DNA of 64,000 nucleotides. Origin: Phascolarctos cinereus. Its lineage: Eukaryota > Chordata > Mammalia > Diprotodontia > Phascolarctidae. The notes under the pieces were generated by a model that saw only the letters and a list, made by a program, of their open reading frames with translations, was not told the DNA's origin and made no database searches. Shown here piece by piece: positions 22,045 through 33,482 of the stretch. The translations under genes and the position numbers were made by a program. The stretch is taken from positions 12,187,501 to 12,251,500 of the forward strand of contig NW_018343982.1 in NCBI RefSeq assembly GCF_002099425.1, read 5' to 3'. The first letter of the stretch is position 1; every line of letters starts with the position of its first letter.

Positions 22045-22388
22045 TATTGATGAACTTAACCCTTCCCAGCAGTGCAAAGATCTAAGACATCTCCAAAGGC
22101 CTCGTGATGGAAAATTTTTTCTCTTGTATTGAGTTTTGTTTCTTCTTTCTGATGGTTCCTCCTATTAGTTTTAATTTTTACTTATAACACCACTAATGTG
22201 AAAATATGCTTAATAGGAATGTAAATGTATAGCCCATATTAGATTGTATACCATCTTGGGGAGGGTGGTGGAGAAAAATTTTAAACTCAAAAGCATATGG
22301 AAATGATTATTGATAAATCAAAATAAATTAATAAAATAAAAAAAAGAAAAATTAAGATAGAGAGGGAAGGAGGATTGAGGAAAGAAAG

Positions 22389-22650
22389 AATTTATTAAGT
22401 GCCTACTGTATGTCAGACACTGTGATAAGCACTTTATAATTATTATCTCATTTGATCCTAACAATAATCCTGGGAGATGGTAACTATCATTATCTCAATT
22501 TTATACATGAGGAAACAGAGGTACACAGAAACTAAGTGACTTGCCTAAGATCATACAATTAGCAAATGGTTGAAGCTGGATTTAAATTCAGTTCTTCATG
22601 ACTCCAGGACTACAACTCTATTCATTGAAGTACCTACTTGCCTCCATGAT
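22389..22650 (-). repeat. MIR SINE, nearly full length
   Basis: Reverse complement of MIR with all parts: TTTATTAAGTGCCTACTGTA, CACTTTATAATTATTATCTC, GATGGTAACTATCATTATCTC (in part), GAGGAAACAGAGG, CATACAATTAGCAAATG and the tRNA-like end. Confidence 0.85.
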
Positions 22651-22699
22651 CAAAGTAAATACTTCAGCTTATAAGCTGCTACTATGGCCAGATGATCAA

Positions 22700-22787
22700 C
22701 TATTTCCCAGCTATCATTTAATTTGAACCTCTTCCAGTTCTAACATTCTATAATTGAAAGCAAAAACAAAACAAAACAAACAAAAAA
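22700..22787 (+). repeat. Possible L3/CORE-SINE 3' end with (CAAAA)n tail
   Basis: GAACCTCTTCCAGTTCTAAC, then ATTCTATAATT and a CAAAA-type run, like the 3' end of L3/CR1 or a related SINE. Confidence 0.4.
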
Positions 22788-23204
22788 CCTAAGTATATTT
22801 CCCTTCATCCTATCCTGTCCCCCCTTATTCTATTCTGTCTTTTGACCTTGTCCCTCTCTAGAAGTGTTTGCTTCTGATAACCCCCTCCCCCAATCTGCTG
22901 TCCCCTTTATCATCCTCCTGCTCTCTTGTACCATCCCCCTCCCCATTTTCTGCAGGGTAAGATAGATTTCCATACCCAATTGAGTGTGTATGTTATTTCC
23001 TACTTAAGCCAAATCCGATGAGAATAAGATTCACTCATTCCCTTCTATCCATTTTTCCTCCACTGTAAAAGCCTTTTCTTGTCTGTTTTATGTGAGATAA
23101 TTTATCCCATTCTACCTCTCCCTTTCTCTTTCTCTCAGTATAATTCTCTCTCACCCCTTAATTTTATTATCCAGATATCACCCCCTTCATCTTCAACTCA
23201 CTCT

Positions 23205-23262
23205 GTGGACTCTATTTATCTGTCTGTCTTTCTCTCTATCTGTGTATCTATCTATACATACA
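23205..23262. repeat. Degenerate (CTAT/CTGT)n array in the L1A spacer
   Basis: Interrupted CTAT and CTGT units at the same element position as the arrays at 131-172 and 60547-60606. Confidence 0.7.
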
Positions 23263-23395
23263 TATAATTTTTTCCCTCCAACTACCCTAATACTGACAAA
23301 GGTCTCATGAGTTACAAATATCATTTTTCTATGCAAGAATGTAAACAGTTCAACCTTAATAAGTCTCTTATGATTTCTCTTTCCTGTTTACCTCT

Positions 23396-24464
23396 TCATG
23401 ATTCTCTTGAGTCTTGTATCTGAAAGTCAAATGTTCTGTTCATCTCTGTTCTTGTCATCAAGAATGTTTGCAAGTCCTCTATCTCACTGAATATCCATTT
23501 TTCCCCTGAAGGATTATGCTCAGTTTTGCTGGATAGGTAATTCTTGGTTGTAATCCTATCTCCTTTGCCCTCCAGAATATTATATTCCAAGCCCTGCAGT
23601 CTCTTAATGTAGAAGCTGCTGAATCTTGTGTTATCCTGATTGTGTTTGCACAGTACTTGAATTGTTTCTTTCTGGCTGCTTGTAATATTTTCTCCTTGAC
23701 CTCGGAACTCTGGAATTTGGCTACAATGTTCCTAGGAGTTTTCCTTTGGGGATCTCTTTCAGAAGGTGATTGGTGGATTCTTTCAATTTCTATTTTGCCC
23801 TTTGGTTCTAAAATATCAGGGCAGTTTTCCTTGATAATTTCTTGAAAAGTGATGTCTAGGCTCTTTTTTTGATCATGGCTTTCAGATAGTCCAATAATTT
23901 TTAAATTCTCTCTCCTGGATCTATTTTCCAGGTCAGTTGTTTTTCCAATGAGATATTTCATGTTGTTTTGTATTTTTTAATTCTTTTGAATTAGCTTTAC
24001 AGTGTCTTAATTTCTCATAAAGTCACTAGCTTCCAATTGCTCCATTCTAATTTTTAAGGAAGTATTTTCTTCAGTAATCTTTTGGACTTCCTTTTCCATT
24101 TAGCCAATTTTGCTTTTTAGAGCATTCTTCTCCTCATTGGCTTTTTGGACTTCTTTTGCCATTTTGGTTAAGCTATTTTTTAAGGTGTTATTTTCTTCAG
24201 TAATTTTTTGGGTCTCCTTTAGCAAGCTATTGACTTGTTTTTTATGATTTTCTTGCATCACTCAGTTTTTCCTCTACTTCTCTTACTTGCTTCTCAAAAT
24301 CCTTTTTGAGCTCTTCCATGGCCTGAGACCAATTCATATTTTTCTTGGAGGATTTGGATGTAGTACCTTTGACTGTGTTGTCTTCTGCTGGCTGTATGTT
24401 TTTATGTTCTTTGTTACCAAAGAAAGATTCTATGGTCTGATTCTTTTTGTGCTGCTTGCTCATG
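23396..24464 (-). pseudogene. L1A ORF1p, about 356 codons, broken
   Basis: Start (complement of CAT at 24462-24464): MSKQHKKNQTIESFFGNKE. Coiled-coil heptads follow at about residues 45-150. The longest open piece (23479-23961, 160 codons) carries LENRSRRENLKIIGLSES (start of the RRM core, about residue 185) and the C-terminal domain RNIVAKFQSSEVKEK, KKQFKY, ITQDSAASTLRD, AWNIIFWRAKEIGLQP. The last part, IFSEIEDLQTFLM and QDSRES, ends in TGA at 23396. Frame changes near 24240, 23960 and 23560 break it. Confidence 0.82.
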
Positions 24465-25262
24465 ATCTCAACCAATTACTTGAGTTATAAACTCTTTGTT
24501 AAGGTAGGGCTCTGCTTCCAGTGTGGAGAATGTACTGTCTCAAGCTTCAGGGGTTTTGTGAAGCTGTTTTTAGAGACACTTCTACAGACTGAAAAATTTT
24601 CAGTTATTCCTAGGTGCTATGATTAAGGGCGAGGTGTTTACTCCTTTCCTGGCTTGTGCTCTGGTCCATGAGTGATCACAAACACTCTTTTCTGTCTTGG
24701 AACTGTGAGGAGGATTCAATCTTCACAGCCACTACAAGCTCCTCTGTGACAGCACTCCTTCTTGCCCCAGGCCTGCCACCCAGAACTGTGACCCAGATCC
24801 AAGCACAGGCAAAGGAAGAGAATCCTGCACCAGTAGAGAGATCCCTACACTCCCCCTCTGATCAGCCACTCAATTCCCCCTCATTCTGTGGGCTGAAAGC
24901 TCCAGAGGCAGCTGCTGCAGGGAATGGGGCTGGGACCCAGTGCTTTTCTCTCACCCCAGACACAGACTTTTCCCATTGACCTTCTAAGTTGTCTTTAGTG
25001 ATCATGAGTGGAGAAGTCTGGAATCAGCCATAGCTGCCTATGATTTAGTCCTCTGATGCCTGCTCCAGGTTTACTGTGGCCTGGTGCTATACACCTTTTT
25101 GATCAGCCATCCAGGTGGTCTTGGGCTGGAAATTTGTTTCACTCTGTCTTTTTGTGGGTTCTGCTGCTTTAGAATTTGTTTAGAGTCATTTTTTACAGGT
25201 ATTTGGAGGGGTTTGGGGGAGAGCTCAAGCAAGTCACTGCTTTTACTCCACCACTCTGCCCC

Positions 25263-25973
25263 TGATAATTTCTTGAAAGATGATGACATCTGGGTTCTTT
25301 TTTCAATCATGGCTTTCATGTAGTCCAATAACTTTAAAATTATCACTCCTGGATTTATTTTCCAAGTCAGTTGTTTTTCCATTTTCACATTATCCTCTGT
25401 TTTTTCCATTCTGTTTGTATTATTTTATTGTTTGTTGATTTTTGATAAAATCGTTGGCTTTGATTTGCTCAATCCTAATTTTTTAAGGAATTATTTGCTT
25501 CAGTGAACTTTTGTACCTCCTTTTGCTTTGGTCAGTTCTACTTTCTAAGGAGTTTTTTTTCCTTCAGTGAATTTTTCTGACTCTTTTCCCTTTTGTCCAG
25601 TTCTGCTTTTTAAGGCATTCTTCTCCTTATTGGCTTGTTGTACCTTTATTTTTTAAAACCTTTTGTCCTAATCTGTTTTTTAAGATGTTATTTTCTTCAG
25701 TATGATTTTTGCCTCCTTTACCAAGGTGTTGACTCTTTTTTCATGATTTTGTTTCATAACTCTCATTTCTCTTCCCACTTTTTCCTCTACCTCTCTTACT
25801 TGATTTTCAAAATTCTTTTTGAGCTCTTCCATGACCTGAGACCAATTCACATTTTTCTTGGAGGCTTTGGATGTAGGAGCTTTGACTTTTGTTATCTTCT
25901 TCTGAGTTTGTGTTTTGATCTTCCTTGTCACCATAGTAACTTTCTCAGAATTTTTCTTCTGTTGTTTGCTCAT
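25263..25973 (-). pseudogene. L1C ORF1p N-terminal half, truncated
   Basis: A 97-codon frame from 25973 starts MSKQQKKNSEKVTMVTRK and carries SKASKKNVNWSQVMEELKKN and the coiled-coil start. Further coil pieces lie between 25680 and 25420. These have three repeated blocks of the form KKEVQKFTEEN, so this coil is longer than in L1A. The RRM core then begins at 25350-25263 and stops at QEII. The C-terminal domain is absent. Confidence 0.75.
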
Positions 25974-26705
25974 TTTCTCAGCCTATTTCTTGACTTTTAA
26001 CTCTTTGCTAAAGTGAGGCTCTGCTTCCAGTGTGGAGGGCACACTGTCCCAAGCTTCAGGGGTTTTGTGCAGCTGTTTTCAGAGATACTTCTAGAGACCT
26101 GTAAATTCTCAGTTATTCTAAGGTGGCATGATCTGTGGAGAGGTAAGTTTACTACTCCTCTGGACTGTGCTCTGGTCTGTGAGTAACCACAGCACTTTTT
26201 TCTGCCCTGGAATTGTGACAAGGGTCCCTACTCTACTATAGCGACACGTGCTGGTGTGCTAATGCTCCTGCTCACCTTGAACTGCCATCTAGAACTGTGA
26301 CCTGGATCTGAATATGGGCAAAGCAACAGAGTCCTGCCCTCATTTCTAGCAAAGATTACCCCTGTAATCTCCTTCTGATCAGTTGTTTAACTGAGAGTTC
26401 TAGAAGCAGCCACTGCAGTTGTTCATTCAGTGGCTTTCCAAGGATTGCTCCTGGTTTGCTGAGGCTGGAGCTGTGCTGGCATGACTTGCACTGGACGGTG
26501 CTCCACTTTCACCCAGGCATGTCAGACTTTTCCTGCTGACGTACTAAGTTGTCTTTTGCTGGAAAATTATTTTACCCCATCTTTTTGTGGGTTCTGCTAC
26601 TCCAGGATTTGTTTTATGACATTACTTAAAGGTGTTCAGAGTTGGTTTTGGGGACGGCTCAGGCAACTCATTGCCTTTTCTCTGTCATCTTGACTCCTCT
26701 CCTCT
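25263..26705 (-). mobile_element. L1C LINE 5' part (5'UTR and N-terminal ORF1)
   Basis: Minus strand: the 5' end GGAGTCAAGATGACAGAG at about 26700, 5'UTR to 25974, ORF1 from 25973 to the sequence TTCAAGAAATTATCA at 25263-25277, where an L1A 5' end begins. More diverged than L1A. The 5'UTR matches that of the copy ending at 38592. Confidence 0.8.
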
Positions 26706-26859
26706 GATAGGTGCTTTCTGAGGGCCAGGGTAGGCAACTAATGAAAAACTCATCATCCATTGGCTGCTAATAAATTCTTTAGTAATAGCAACCAATTTAC
26801 AGGGGTAGGGGGGGGATGCAAAATAGTTCTCAGTTCTATGTAGCCCCCATCTATTATTT

Positions 26860-27195
26860 CAGTAAATATTCTGGTAACATTTGGTCTTTCTGTCTTTGAC
26901 CTCTTGCAATAGTGAGATCTCTGAGTGATAGGGTATGAATAGATTGATTGCTTTTCTCAAATATTTTTAAATTGTTTTCCCAGGTAGATGGGCTAATACT
27001 TAGCTGTGCCAGCAATGATTATTGTGCCTATCTTCCCACATTACCTACAACATTGACTATTTCTTAATTTAATCATTGCCAATTTTCTTTATATAAAGTA
27101 AAATCTCAGAAACATTTCAATTTTTATTTTAAAATGACTGATATGGTAAGTTTTTTTATATGCTTATTGTAAGTATTTAATTTTCTGGAAAATTG
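26860..27195 (-). repeat. Old L1 ORF2 C-terminal fragment
   Basis: Degenerate match to the antisense L1 ORF2 end: GTGCCAGCAATGATTATTGTG, CCCACATTACCTACAACATT and GTAAAATCTCAGAAACATTT mirror the same order in the L1B copies (for example 6770-6930). Confidence 0.5.
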
Positions 27196-27204
27196 TTCAT
27201 CTAG

Positions 27205-27415
27205 CTAGCCAGTGTGATAGTTTAGTAGGTAGAGTGTTGGACTTGGAATCAGGAAGATATGGGTTCACATCCCCATCCTGAGATAGCTGTGTCACCCTAG
27301 GCAAGTCACATAACTTCTTTCAGCCTTAGTTTCCTCATTCATAAAATAGTACCTTAAAGGGCTGATATGAGGAACAATGAGTTAATAATCAGTTCCTTGC
27401 ATAGCTTGGATTTCA
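27205..27415 (+). repeat. MIR SINE
   Basis: GTAGGTAGAGTGTTGGACTT, GGTTCACATCCC (B box region), CCTAGGCAAGTCACATAAC, TTTCCTCATTCATAAAATAG. Confidence 0.85.
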
Positions 27416-27419
27416 AGCT

Positions 27420-28940
27420 TTGGTAAGAGATATTTAATCCAGTTGTCATTGTTATTGTCATTTTTTCATACCAGAGTTTTTCTTAAGCTAGCTTCATTGA
27501 TTGTGTTTTGGGACACTTGAAATGTATGTAACAAATATAATCTAATTTTCTTTTATAATCATTTCAATACCTTATTAGGTTAAGAAATGTCCCCCTCATC
27601 ATAATTTTGAAAGGTACCACCCTTTCCCCCTAATATTTACATAATATGAATTTTATACTTAGGTCACATATTATGCATTTGAAATGTATCATAGTATTTG
27701 TATGAGATCCTCATCTAAACGTACTTTATGCTAAACTATGTTCTATTGTTTTCCCCACAAAAATTCTTGTTAAATAGAAAATTCTTCCCAGAGAAGTTCA
27801 TGTCATTGAGTTTTTAAAACACTGAGCTACTGTTTGATGACTATTTTAATCACTATTATTCTACTTTACATATATAACTTCTTTATTTTAAGCAGTACCA
27901 AATAGTTTTGAAAATTACTGCTTTATTAGGATTACAATTAGGGTTAGTTAACAGTTGGAAATTGATAGTCTCTTCATTCCATTTTCCCATTATTTTCTTT
28001 TAAATTCTAGATTCTTTCTACAAATGAAATTTTGTTATTATTTTAGCTGTTTCTCTAATATAATCACCAAGTAATTTTTATTTTTACCACCAAATCTTTA
28101 AATTAATTTTGGTACTGTTATTATTTATGTTATATTGCTGTGGCTCAACCATAAACAATAACTATAACTTCAGTATTTAAGTATCATTTTATTTCTACAA
28201 AGAGTCTGATTGTACATATTGGTATATACATAATACCATAACTTAGAAAAGACTTCAACATGTAGAGTGGATCCTCTATTGTGGAATTATGGGAGGAATT
28301 GAAAATTAAACATTTAGATAAATTGCAATGTGCAATATTGAAGGATACATCCATGCTGTGAAATTAATGATTTATCAAAGTAAAGCCCTAAATGAATATT
28401 TGTTGGATGAATGAATAGATGAATTAAGAAATGAATGAATGCTTATAATCATACAAGCATTGCTTATAAACTTTGAAAGATCTACAAAAATTCCACCATC
28501 ACATTAGATGGATCTCCTTTACAAAATTTACATGAGGCCCTGGTTAAAAGTTACACAGAACAAAAAGCTATGGGTAGGTGTACTCTATATTATTTGACAG
28601 AGAGGCCACATTGATGAGATCACATATCTATTAAAATATGCAAAGGCATTAATTTTCTGGGGAAAAAATGACTACTTTTTAAAATATTGCTTTCTAAAAC
28701 ATTTTGTTTTGATAGAAGATTCATTTTCTAATCAACTGCAAAACAAGTTATCCTCCCTCCACAAAATACATTACCTAATAACCATTAAACAAACCTACTG
28801 ACTGTCATGATTTATACTGTTTATATATGTGACATTCCACTTTCCATTTTGTTATCCAAAAAGAACATGTGTTTCATCTTCAGTAGTATAGTAATAACAT
28901 TATTTATATTATTTGACCTGAGTTTTGTCCTCTTTATTTC
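27420..28940. other. Repeat-poor AT-rich stretch
   Basis: Nothing firmly recognised. A short ATGAATGAATAGATGAATT run at 28405-28440 may be the tail of an old L2 or MIR. Confidence 0.4.
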
Positions 28941-28944
28941 ATTG

Positions 28945-29460
28945 TTTTGGTATTATTAATATTTTTGGTGACTATTTCCTTCTCTACCCTCACTAGCTTT
29001 CCCTGTTTCCCTGAATTCTTTATTGTCATTATTCCTTATCCTTTGTATTCTACCTCCTGCTGTCTTAGTTTTGCACAGGCGGTTCTTACTGTCTTGACCC
29101 ATTCCCTCCCTTGTCACCTCCACTTCAGGAAATTCTTAACTGCCTTCAAAGCACAATTCAGATCATTTTTTCACATTCTTTCCTTATTGAAATCCTTTTA
29201 TTACTTTGTATACATTTTGTATTAACTTAGCTGTATGTATGTTGTAACTTAGCTATGTGTATGTGTGTAATATGAGTTGTATAGCACATAAGCTCTTTGA
29301 GAACAGTCTGTTTCAGTCCTGTACAACATTTGGCCTGTTAAAGGATTTGGGGCAGCCCACGAAAAATGTAGAGAATGTATTTCTTCTTTCAGTCCCAATC
29401 ATCTAGCACAGTGCCTTTACCCTATTAGATACTTAATAAGTGTTGTTGAATTAAATATTT
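28945..29460 (+). repeat. L2 LINE 3' end with a ~70-bp internal insert
   Basis: Forward L2 order: CTGTCTTAGTTTTGCACAGG, TTCTTAACTGCCTTCAAAGC, CATAAGCTCTTTGAGAACAG, CATCTAGCACAGTGCC, and TACTTAATAAGTGTTGTTGA at the end. Bases at about 29322-29390 are foreign to L2. Confidence 0.7.
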
Positions 29461-29556
29461 GTTCCTGATGATTGGCAGACTTCTAGCAATGTGGATGAGT
29501 ACACAATTATATCTGTGCCCATTTCTTCCTCATCACTTCAAAACAACAATACTTTC

Positions 29557-30363
29557 TTTTTTTAAAAAATTTTATTAATTTATTTTGATTTATCAACAAT
29601 CACTTCCATATGCTTTTGAGTTGAAAATTTTTCTCCCCCTTCCTCCCTCCCCACCCTCCCCAAAGATGGCTACAATTGGATGTAGGCTTTACATTTACAT
29701 ACCTATGAAACACATTTTCACATTACTGAAGTTGTAAGTAAAAATTAAAACCACTATGAGGAACCATCAGAAAGAGGAAACAAAACTCAACAGAAGGTAA
29801 AAAATAAGTGATAGCAATTCGACTTCCATAGTTCTTTCTTTGGATGTGGACAACATTTTCCATCCCGAGGCTTCTGGAGACGTCTTAGATCCTTGTAATG
29901 CTGAGAAGGGTTCAGTTTAACAATTGGTCATCGCATAACATGGCTGTTATTGTGTACAAAGTCCTCTTGGTTCTGCTCACTTCACTTAGCATCAGTCCAT
30001 ACAAGTCTTTCCAGGTTTTTCAGAAGTCAGCCTGTTCATCATTTCTTATAGCACAATAGTATTCCATTACATTCATATACCACAACTTGCTTATCCATTC
30101 CCCAATTGATGGGCATCCTCTCAATTTCCAATTCTTTGCCACCACAAAAAGAGCTGCTATGAATATTTTTGTACATGTGGGTCCTTTTCCCATTTGTTTG
30201 ATTTCTTTGGGATATAGCCCTAGAAGTGCTATTACTGGAACAAAGGGTATGCACATTTTTGTAGCCCTTTGGGCATAGTTCCAAATTGTTCTCCAAAATG
30301 GTTGGATCATTTCACAACTCCACCAACAATAAATTAGTGTTCCAATTTTCCCACACAAGATGT
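29557..30363 (-). mobile_element. L1B LINE, 5'-truncated 3' end with 8-bp target duplication
   Basis: ATACTTTC at 29549-29556 and again at 30364-30371 flank the insert. Minus strand: ORF2 C-terminus (30020-30350, with TLIYCWWSCEMIQPFWRTIW and FVVAKNWKLRGCPSIGEW), then 3'UTR and an A-rich tail at 29557-29575. Confidence 0.88.
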
Positions 30364-30824
30364 ATACTTTCAAAAATAAAGTTTTGTGAGCAAATCTTTG
30401 TAGGAAAATCAGTAGAGGAACTGAATGAAGAAATGAGCAAGCAAAACAAAAAGTAGTTTGAAATGCAAATTCAGTGGACAAAAGAACCTTAATATTAAAT
30501 TAGTCCATATGTTATGAAAAGGCCAAAAGATAATTCTTTGTTTACATCCGCCAAGAAAGAGACGAGAAAGTTAGTTATCTTTTAACTTTTCTCAGGGTTA
30601 TTGAATGTGCTGAATTATTCTAATGTTTTAAACCTCAGTCCTAGGAAGGATGTATCCTCAATAGAAACAGGGGAATCTGGAGGGAGACTGAGTTTGGGAC
30701 AAAAGATGAGTTCCATACTAGACATGTTGAATTTGATATTATTAAAACTATCCATAGTTAGAATGGGCTGCAATGGGAAATAGTGTATTTCTCCCCCACC
30801 CCACCCCCACCCTATTGGAGGTCA
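30364..30824. other. No recognisable feature
   Basis: Unique-looking sequence with a C-rich run (CCCCACCCCACCCCCACCC) at 30793-30812. No domain or repeat recognised. Confidence 0.4.
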
Positions 30825-30950
30825 TCAAATAGGTTAAATGCCACCTTGAAGTATTATGTAGTAGACTTCCCTTAATGGTATATGTAAGACTGAATGGGGG
30901 CTGAGGTCCTTTTCAACTCTAAAATTCTATGATTCTGGGATACCTATAGG
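30825..30950 (+). repeat. CR1/L3 LINE 3' end
   Basis: Ends GAGGTCCTTTTCAACTCTAA then AATTCTATGATTCTGG, the ATTCTRTG-type 3' terminus typical of CR1-clade LINEs. Confidence 0.6.
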
Positions 30951-31054
30951 ATGTTGATTTGGGAATCTGAGTTTAACACATTCAAGGAACTATGTACTGT
31001 GGTTACAAGTAAGTACAACATCTTGTCCTGGAAATGCTCATTTAGCCCATCTGG

Positions 31055-32105
31055 GATTCAACTAGCATTTCTGCCCTAGGCCCTCTTCTCTTCTCCCTCT
31101 GTACTATTAAGCTAATATCATCAACTTCCCTGGTTTCAACCATGATTTCTGTGGGGATGGTGATCAGATTTATTTGTCTAGTGCTAACCTCTCTCCTGAG
31201 CTCCAGGTTCATATCTCCTACTGCTTATTGAACATTTTGAATTAGATATCTTGTAGACATCTTAAAGCCAACATATCCAAAACTGCTCTCATCCTACCCC
31301 CCAAAATCCCTTCACTTTTCCTATCTTCCCTGTTACTGTGGAGAGTACCACCACCATCCCAATCACCCTGACTTGTAACCTAGGTGTCAACCTCTGTTGC
31401 TTATTCTTATCCCATTTATAATAGGAGTTCAGTTTTTTCTGCCTTCATAATATTTTGTATATGCTCCCAGCAGTAGCTATGGGTTGGTTTCTCTGCCTCA
31501 GTTCCCTCCTGACTCTAATTTTTTCGTCCATTTATCTGTCAAATCAATCATCCTAAAGTGTAAGTTTGATCACGTCACACACATTCCCTCTCATTTAGCC
31601 AACTCCAGTGACTCTCTGTTGCCTCCAGGATCAAATATAAAATCTTCTACTTGGCTTTTAAGGTTCTCCATAACCTAGCCCCTTCCTAACTTTTCAGTGT
31701 TCTTGCTCCTTGCCTCCCCTAGCTCTCTGTTCTCTGTGATCCAATGACACCAGGCTTCTTGCCATTCCTGCCATATGACATGCACGTCTAGATTCTGGGC
31801 ATTTTCACTTGCTGTCTTCCATGCTTGGAACTCCTCATCTTTGGCTCCTAGAACCCTACCTTCCTTCAAGTGTCAGCTAAAATCACACTTGTTAAAGAAG
31901 CCTTTCCTGATTCTCCTGAATGCTATGTCTTCATTCCATTGATTACTTTTAATTTAGTATGTATATATGTATGTAGTCCATAATTGTTTGAATGTTGTCC
32001 CTTCATTAGCTGTTAGTTTTTTGAGAGCAAGGATTGTATTTTCCCTTTATTTATATCATGAGAACCCAGCACAGTGACTGGAAGATATTAAACACATAAG
32101 TACTT
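31055..32105 (+). repeat. L2 LINE 3' half
   Basis: Shows the L2 order over about 1 kb: CTCTCCTGAGCTCCAGGTTC, GACATCTTAAAGCCAACATA, CCAAAACTGCTCTCATCC, GGTTCTCCATAACCTAGCCC, CTTCCTTCAAGTGTCAGCTA, a GAGCAAGGATTGTATTTT stretch, CAGCACAGTGACTGGAAG and the terminal repeat region. No frame remains open. This is the longest L2 in the window. Confidence 0.75.
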
Positions 32106-32109
32106 GTTT

Positions 32110-32620
32110 ATAGACTGACTATTAAATGTTCATACGAAGGACTGTTGTAGGCATTAGGGAATAATAACAAAAATTAAAGAATCTCTGCCCTCTGGGAGCT
32201 GACATTCTACTAGGAGGATATATTATGCAGATAAATACAAGGTAATTTGTGGAAGGACAATATGCTAACAATTAGAGTATTAGGGAAGAAGGTGATATCT
32301 GACCTGAGACATAGGTAAGGATTCCAAAAGGCAGAGAAGAAAAAAGAAAGAAATCTAAGCAACTAAGCAGCTAGCACCAATGTATAGAATCAAAAAATGG
32401 CATGTTTAGTTAGGGGAAGAGCTTGTAGTCCTTCCTAGAAAGAAGGTTGAATAGAGGAGGGGGAGATGGAAAAGAAACTTTCTCAGATATTTTGCATCCA
32501 GATAGTACAGGATCTTGAAAATCATGCTGAGAAATTTATATTTTTTCCCAGAGACAATAGGGAATGCCCAGGATATTTTTGAGCAGGAGTATAACACAAT
32601 CATACTGAAATTTCGTTATG
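32110..32620 (-). repeat. L2 LINE fragment, antisense
   Basis: GGGAGCTGACATTCTACTAG, GATATCTGACCTGAGACA and ACAATAGGGAATGCCCAGGA, then GAGCAGGAGTATAACACAAT, correspond to reversed L2. It faces the forward L2 ending at 32105 tail to tail. Confidence 0.55.
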
Positions 32621-32869
32621 TCCATAGTAAGTTAGGATATTTTGGTGTTGAAGAATATTTTGTTGAAATTCAAATTACACATACTACAATGCAGTTTTAC
32701 TCTGTTTCATTTGTTGCCCTTTTGCTTTTTAATAATTTATCTGACTTTATTTTTAATAGAAAGATAAAAAAGATAATTCATTTACTCCCAAACCTCTCTG
32801 CTTTCTTTGATAATATCTGGCTATAAAGTGCTTTATGTACAGAACAGGCTGTCAGAAAGTCAGTCAACG

Positions 32870-33330
32870 AGCATTTAGTAAATGCTTACTATGTGTCAGA
32901 CACTAGGTTAAGTGCTAAACAAAGGCAAAGAAAAAAAGAAAGAAAAAGAAAACAGTATCAGCTCTCAGAAAGCTCACAGTCTGATGAGGGATCCAACATA
33001 TAAGCAGTCTTGTACAAACAAGGTTTATACAGGATAAATTGGAAATCTTTGCAGAGGGAAAACATAAGCATTATGAGGGATCTGAAAAGACTTCTTGTGG
33101 AGGTGGTCTTGAGCTGAGATCTGAAGGAATCAAGGAAATAGTGATGAGGAAGTAGGGAATTCTAGGCATGGGGAATAACCAGTGAAAATGCTTGAAGTCA
33201 ACAAATGGAGTGTCTTGTGTTAGGAGTGATTTTATGAAGGTAGTTTCAACAGATTGGATATGAGAGGTGAGATAAGGAGAGGAGTTAAGAATGACACCTA
33301 GGCTAATGTAATTATCATTTTCCTAAATAT
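32870..33330 (-). repeat. L2 LINE fragment, antisense
   Basis: AAATGCTTACTATGTGTCAG, GAAAGCTCACAGTCTGATGA, TACAGGATAAATTGGAAATC, TTGAGCTGAGATCTGAAGGA, GAGTTAAGAATGACACCTAG in reversed-L2 order. A purine-rich insert (AAAGAAAGAAAAAGAAAA) lies at 32930-32950. Confidence 0.65.
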
Positions 33331-33404
33331 TAAAAAATAGTGAAAGAGCTAAATATTTTTAAAATTAATATGATTTTTACAATACAACCTTATTCTCCAT
33401 GAAT

Positions 33405-33434
33405 TTTTATACATACATACATACATATATATGT

Positions 33435-33482
<48 letters not shown>
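33405..33482. repeat. (CATA)n, (TATC)n and (TA)n microsatellite
   Basis: Compound array: CATACATACATACATATA, then ATCTATATCT units and a TA run. Confidence 0.9.

Larger units (their letters stand above)
17889..22345 (+). mobile_element. L1B LINE with both ends but a deleted ORF2 core
   Basis: Starts CTTCTGGGAGCCAAGATGGC and ends in a tail with AATAAA-like repeats at about 22325-22345. Order: 5'UTR (with a CORE-SINE at 18149-18314), ORF1 18894 to about 19856, spacer, endonuclease from about 20460, a jump at about 21094, ORF2 C-terminus to 22044, 3'UTR. The jump removes roughly 2.9 kb including the whole reverse transcriptase. It leaves no GT donor at the junction, so it looks like deletion or template jumping rather than splicing. 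Confidence 0.9.
22788..25262 (-). mobile_element. L1A LINE: 5'UTR, ORF1 and inter-ORF spacer, no ORF2
   Basis: Minus strand: 5' end GGGGCAGAGTGGTGG at about 25262, 5'UTR to 24465, ORF1 24464-23396, spacer to about 22788. The homology stops close to where ORF2 would begin. Directly upstream, in the same orientation, lies part of an L1C ORF1 (from 25263), so the two form a head-to-tail fusion. The 3' end shows no poly(A) on the minus strand. Confidence 0.85.

Noticed and set aside
28947-29225. 92-codon frame as a candidate membrane protein
   Set aside because: Lies in an L2 3' end relic; hydrophobicity comes from T-rich DNA.
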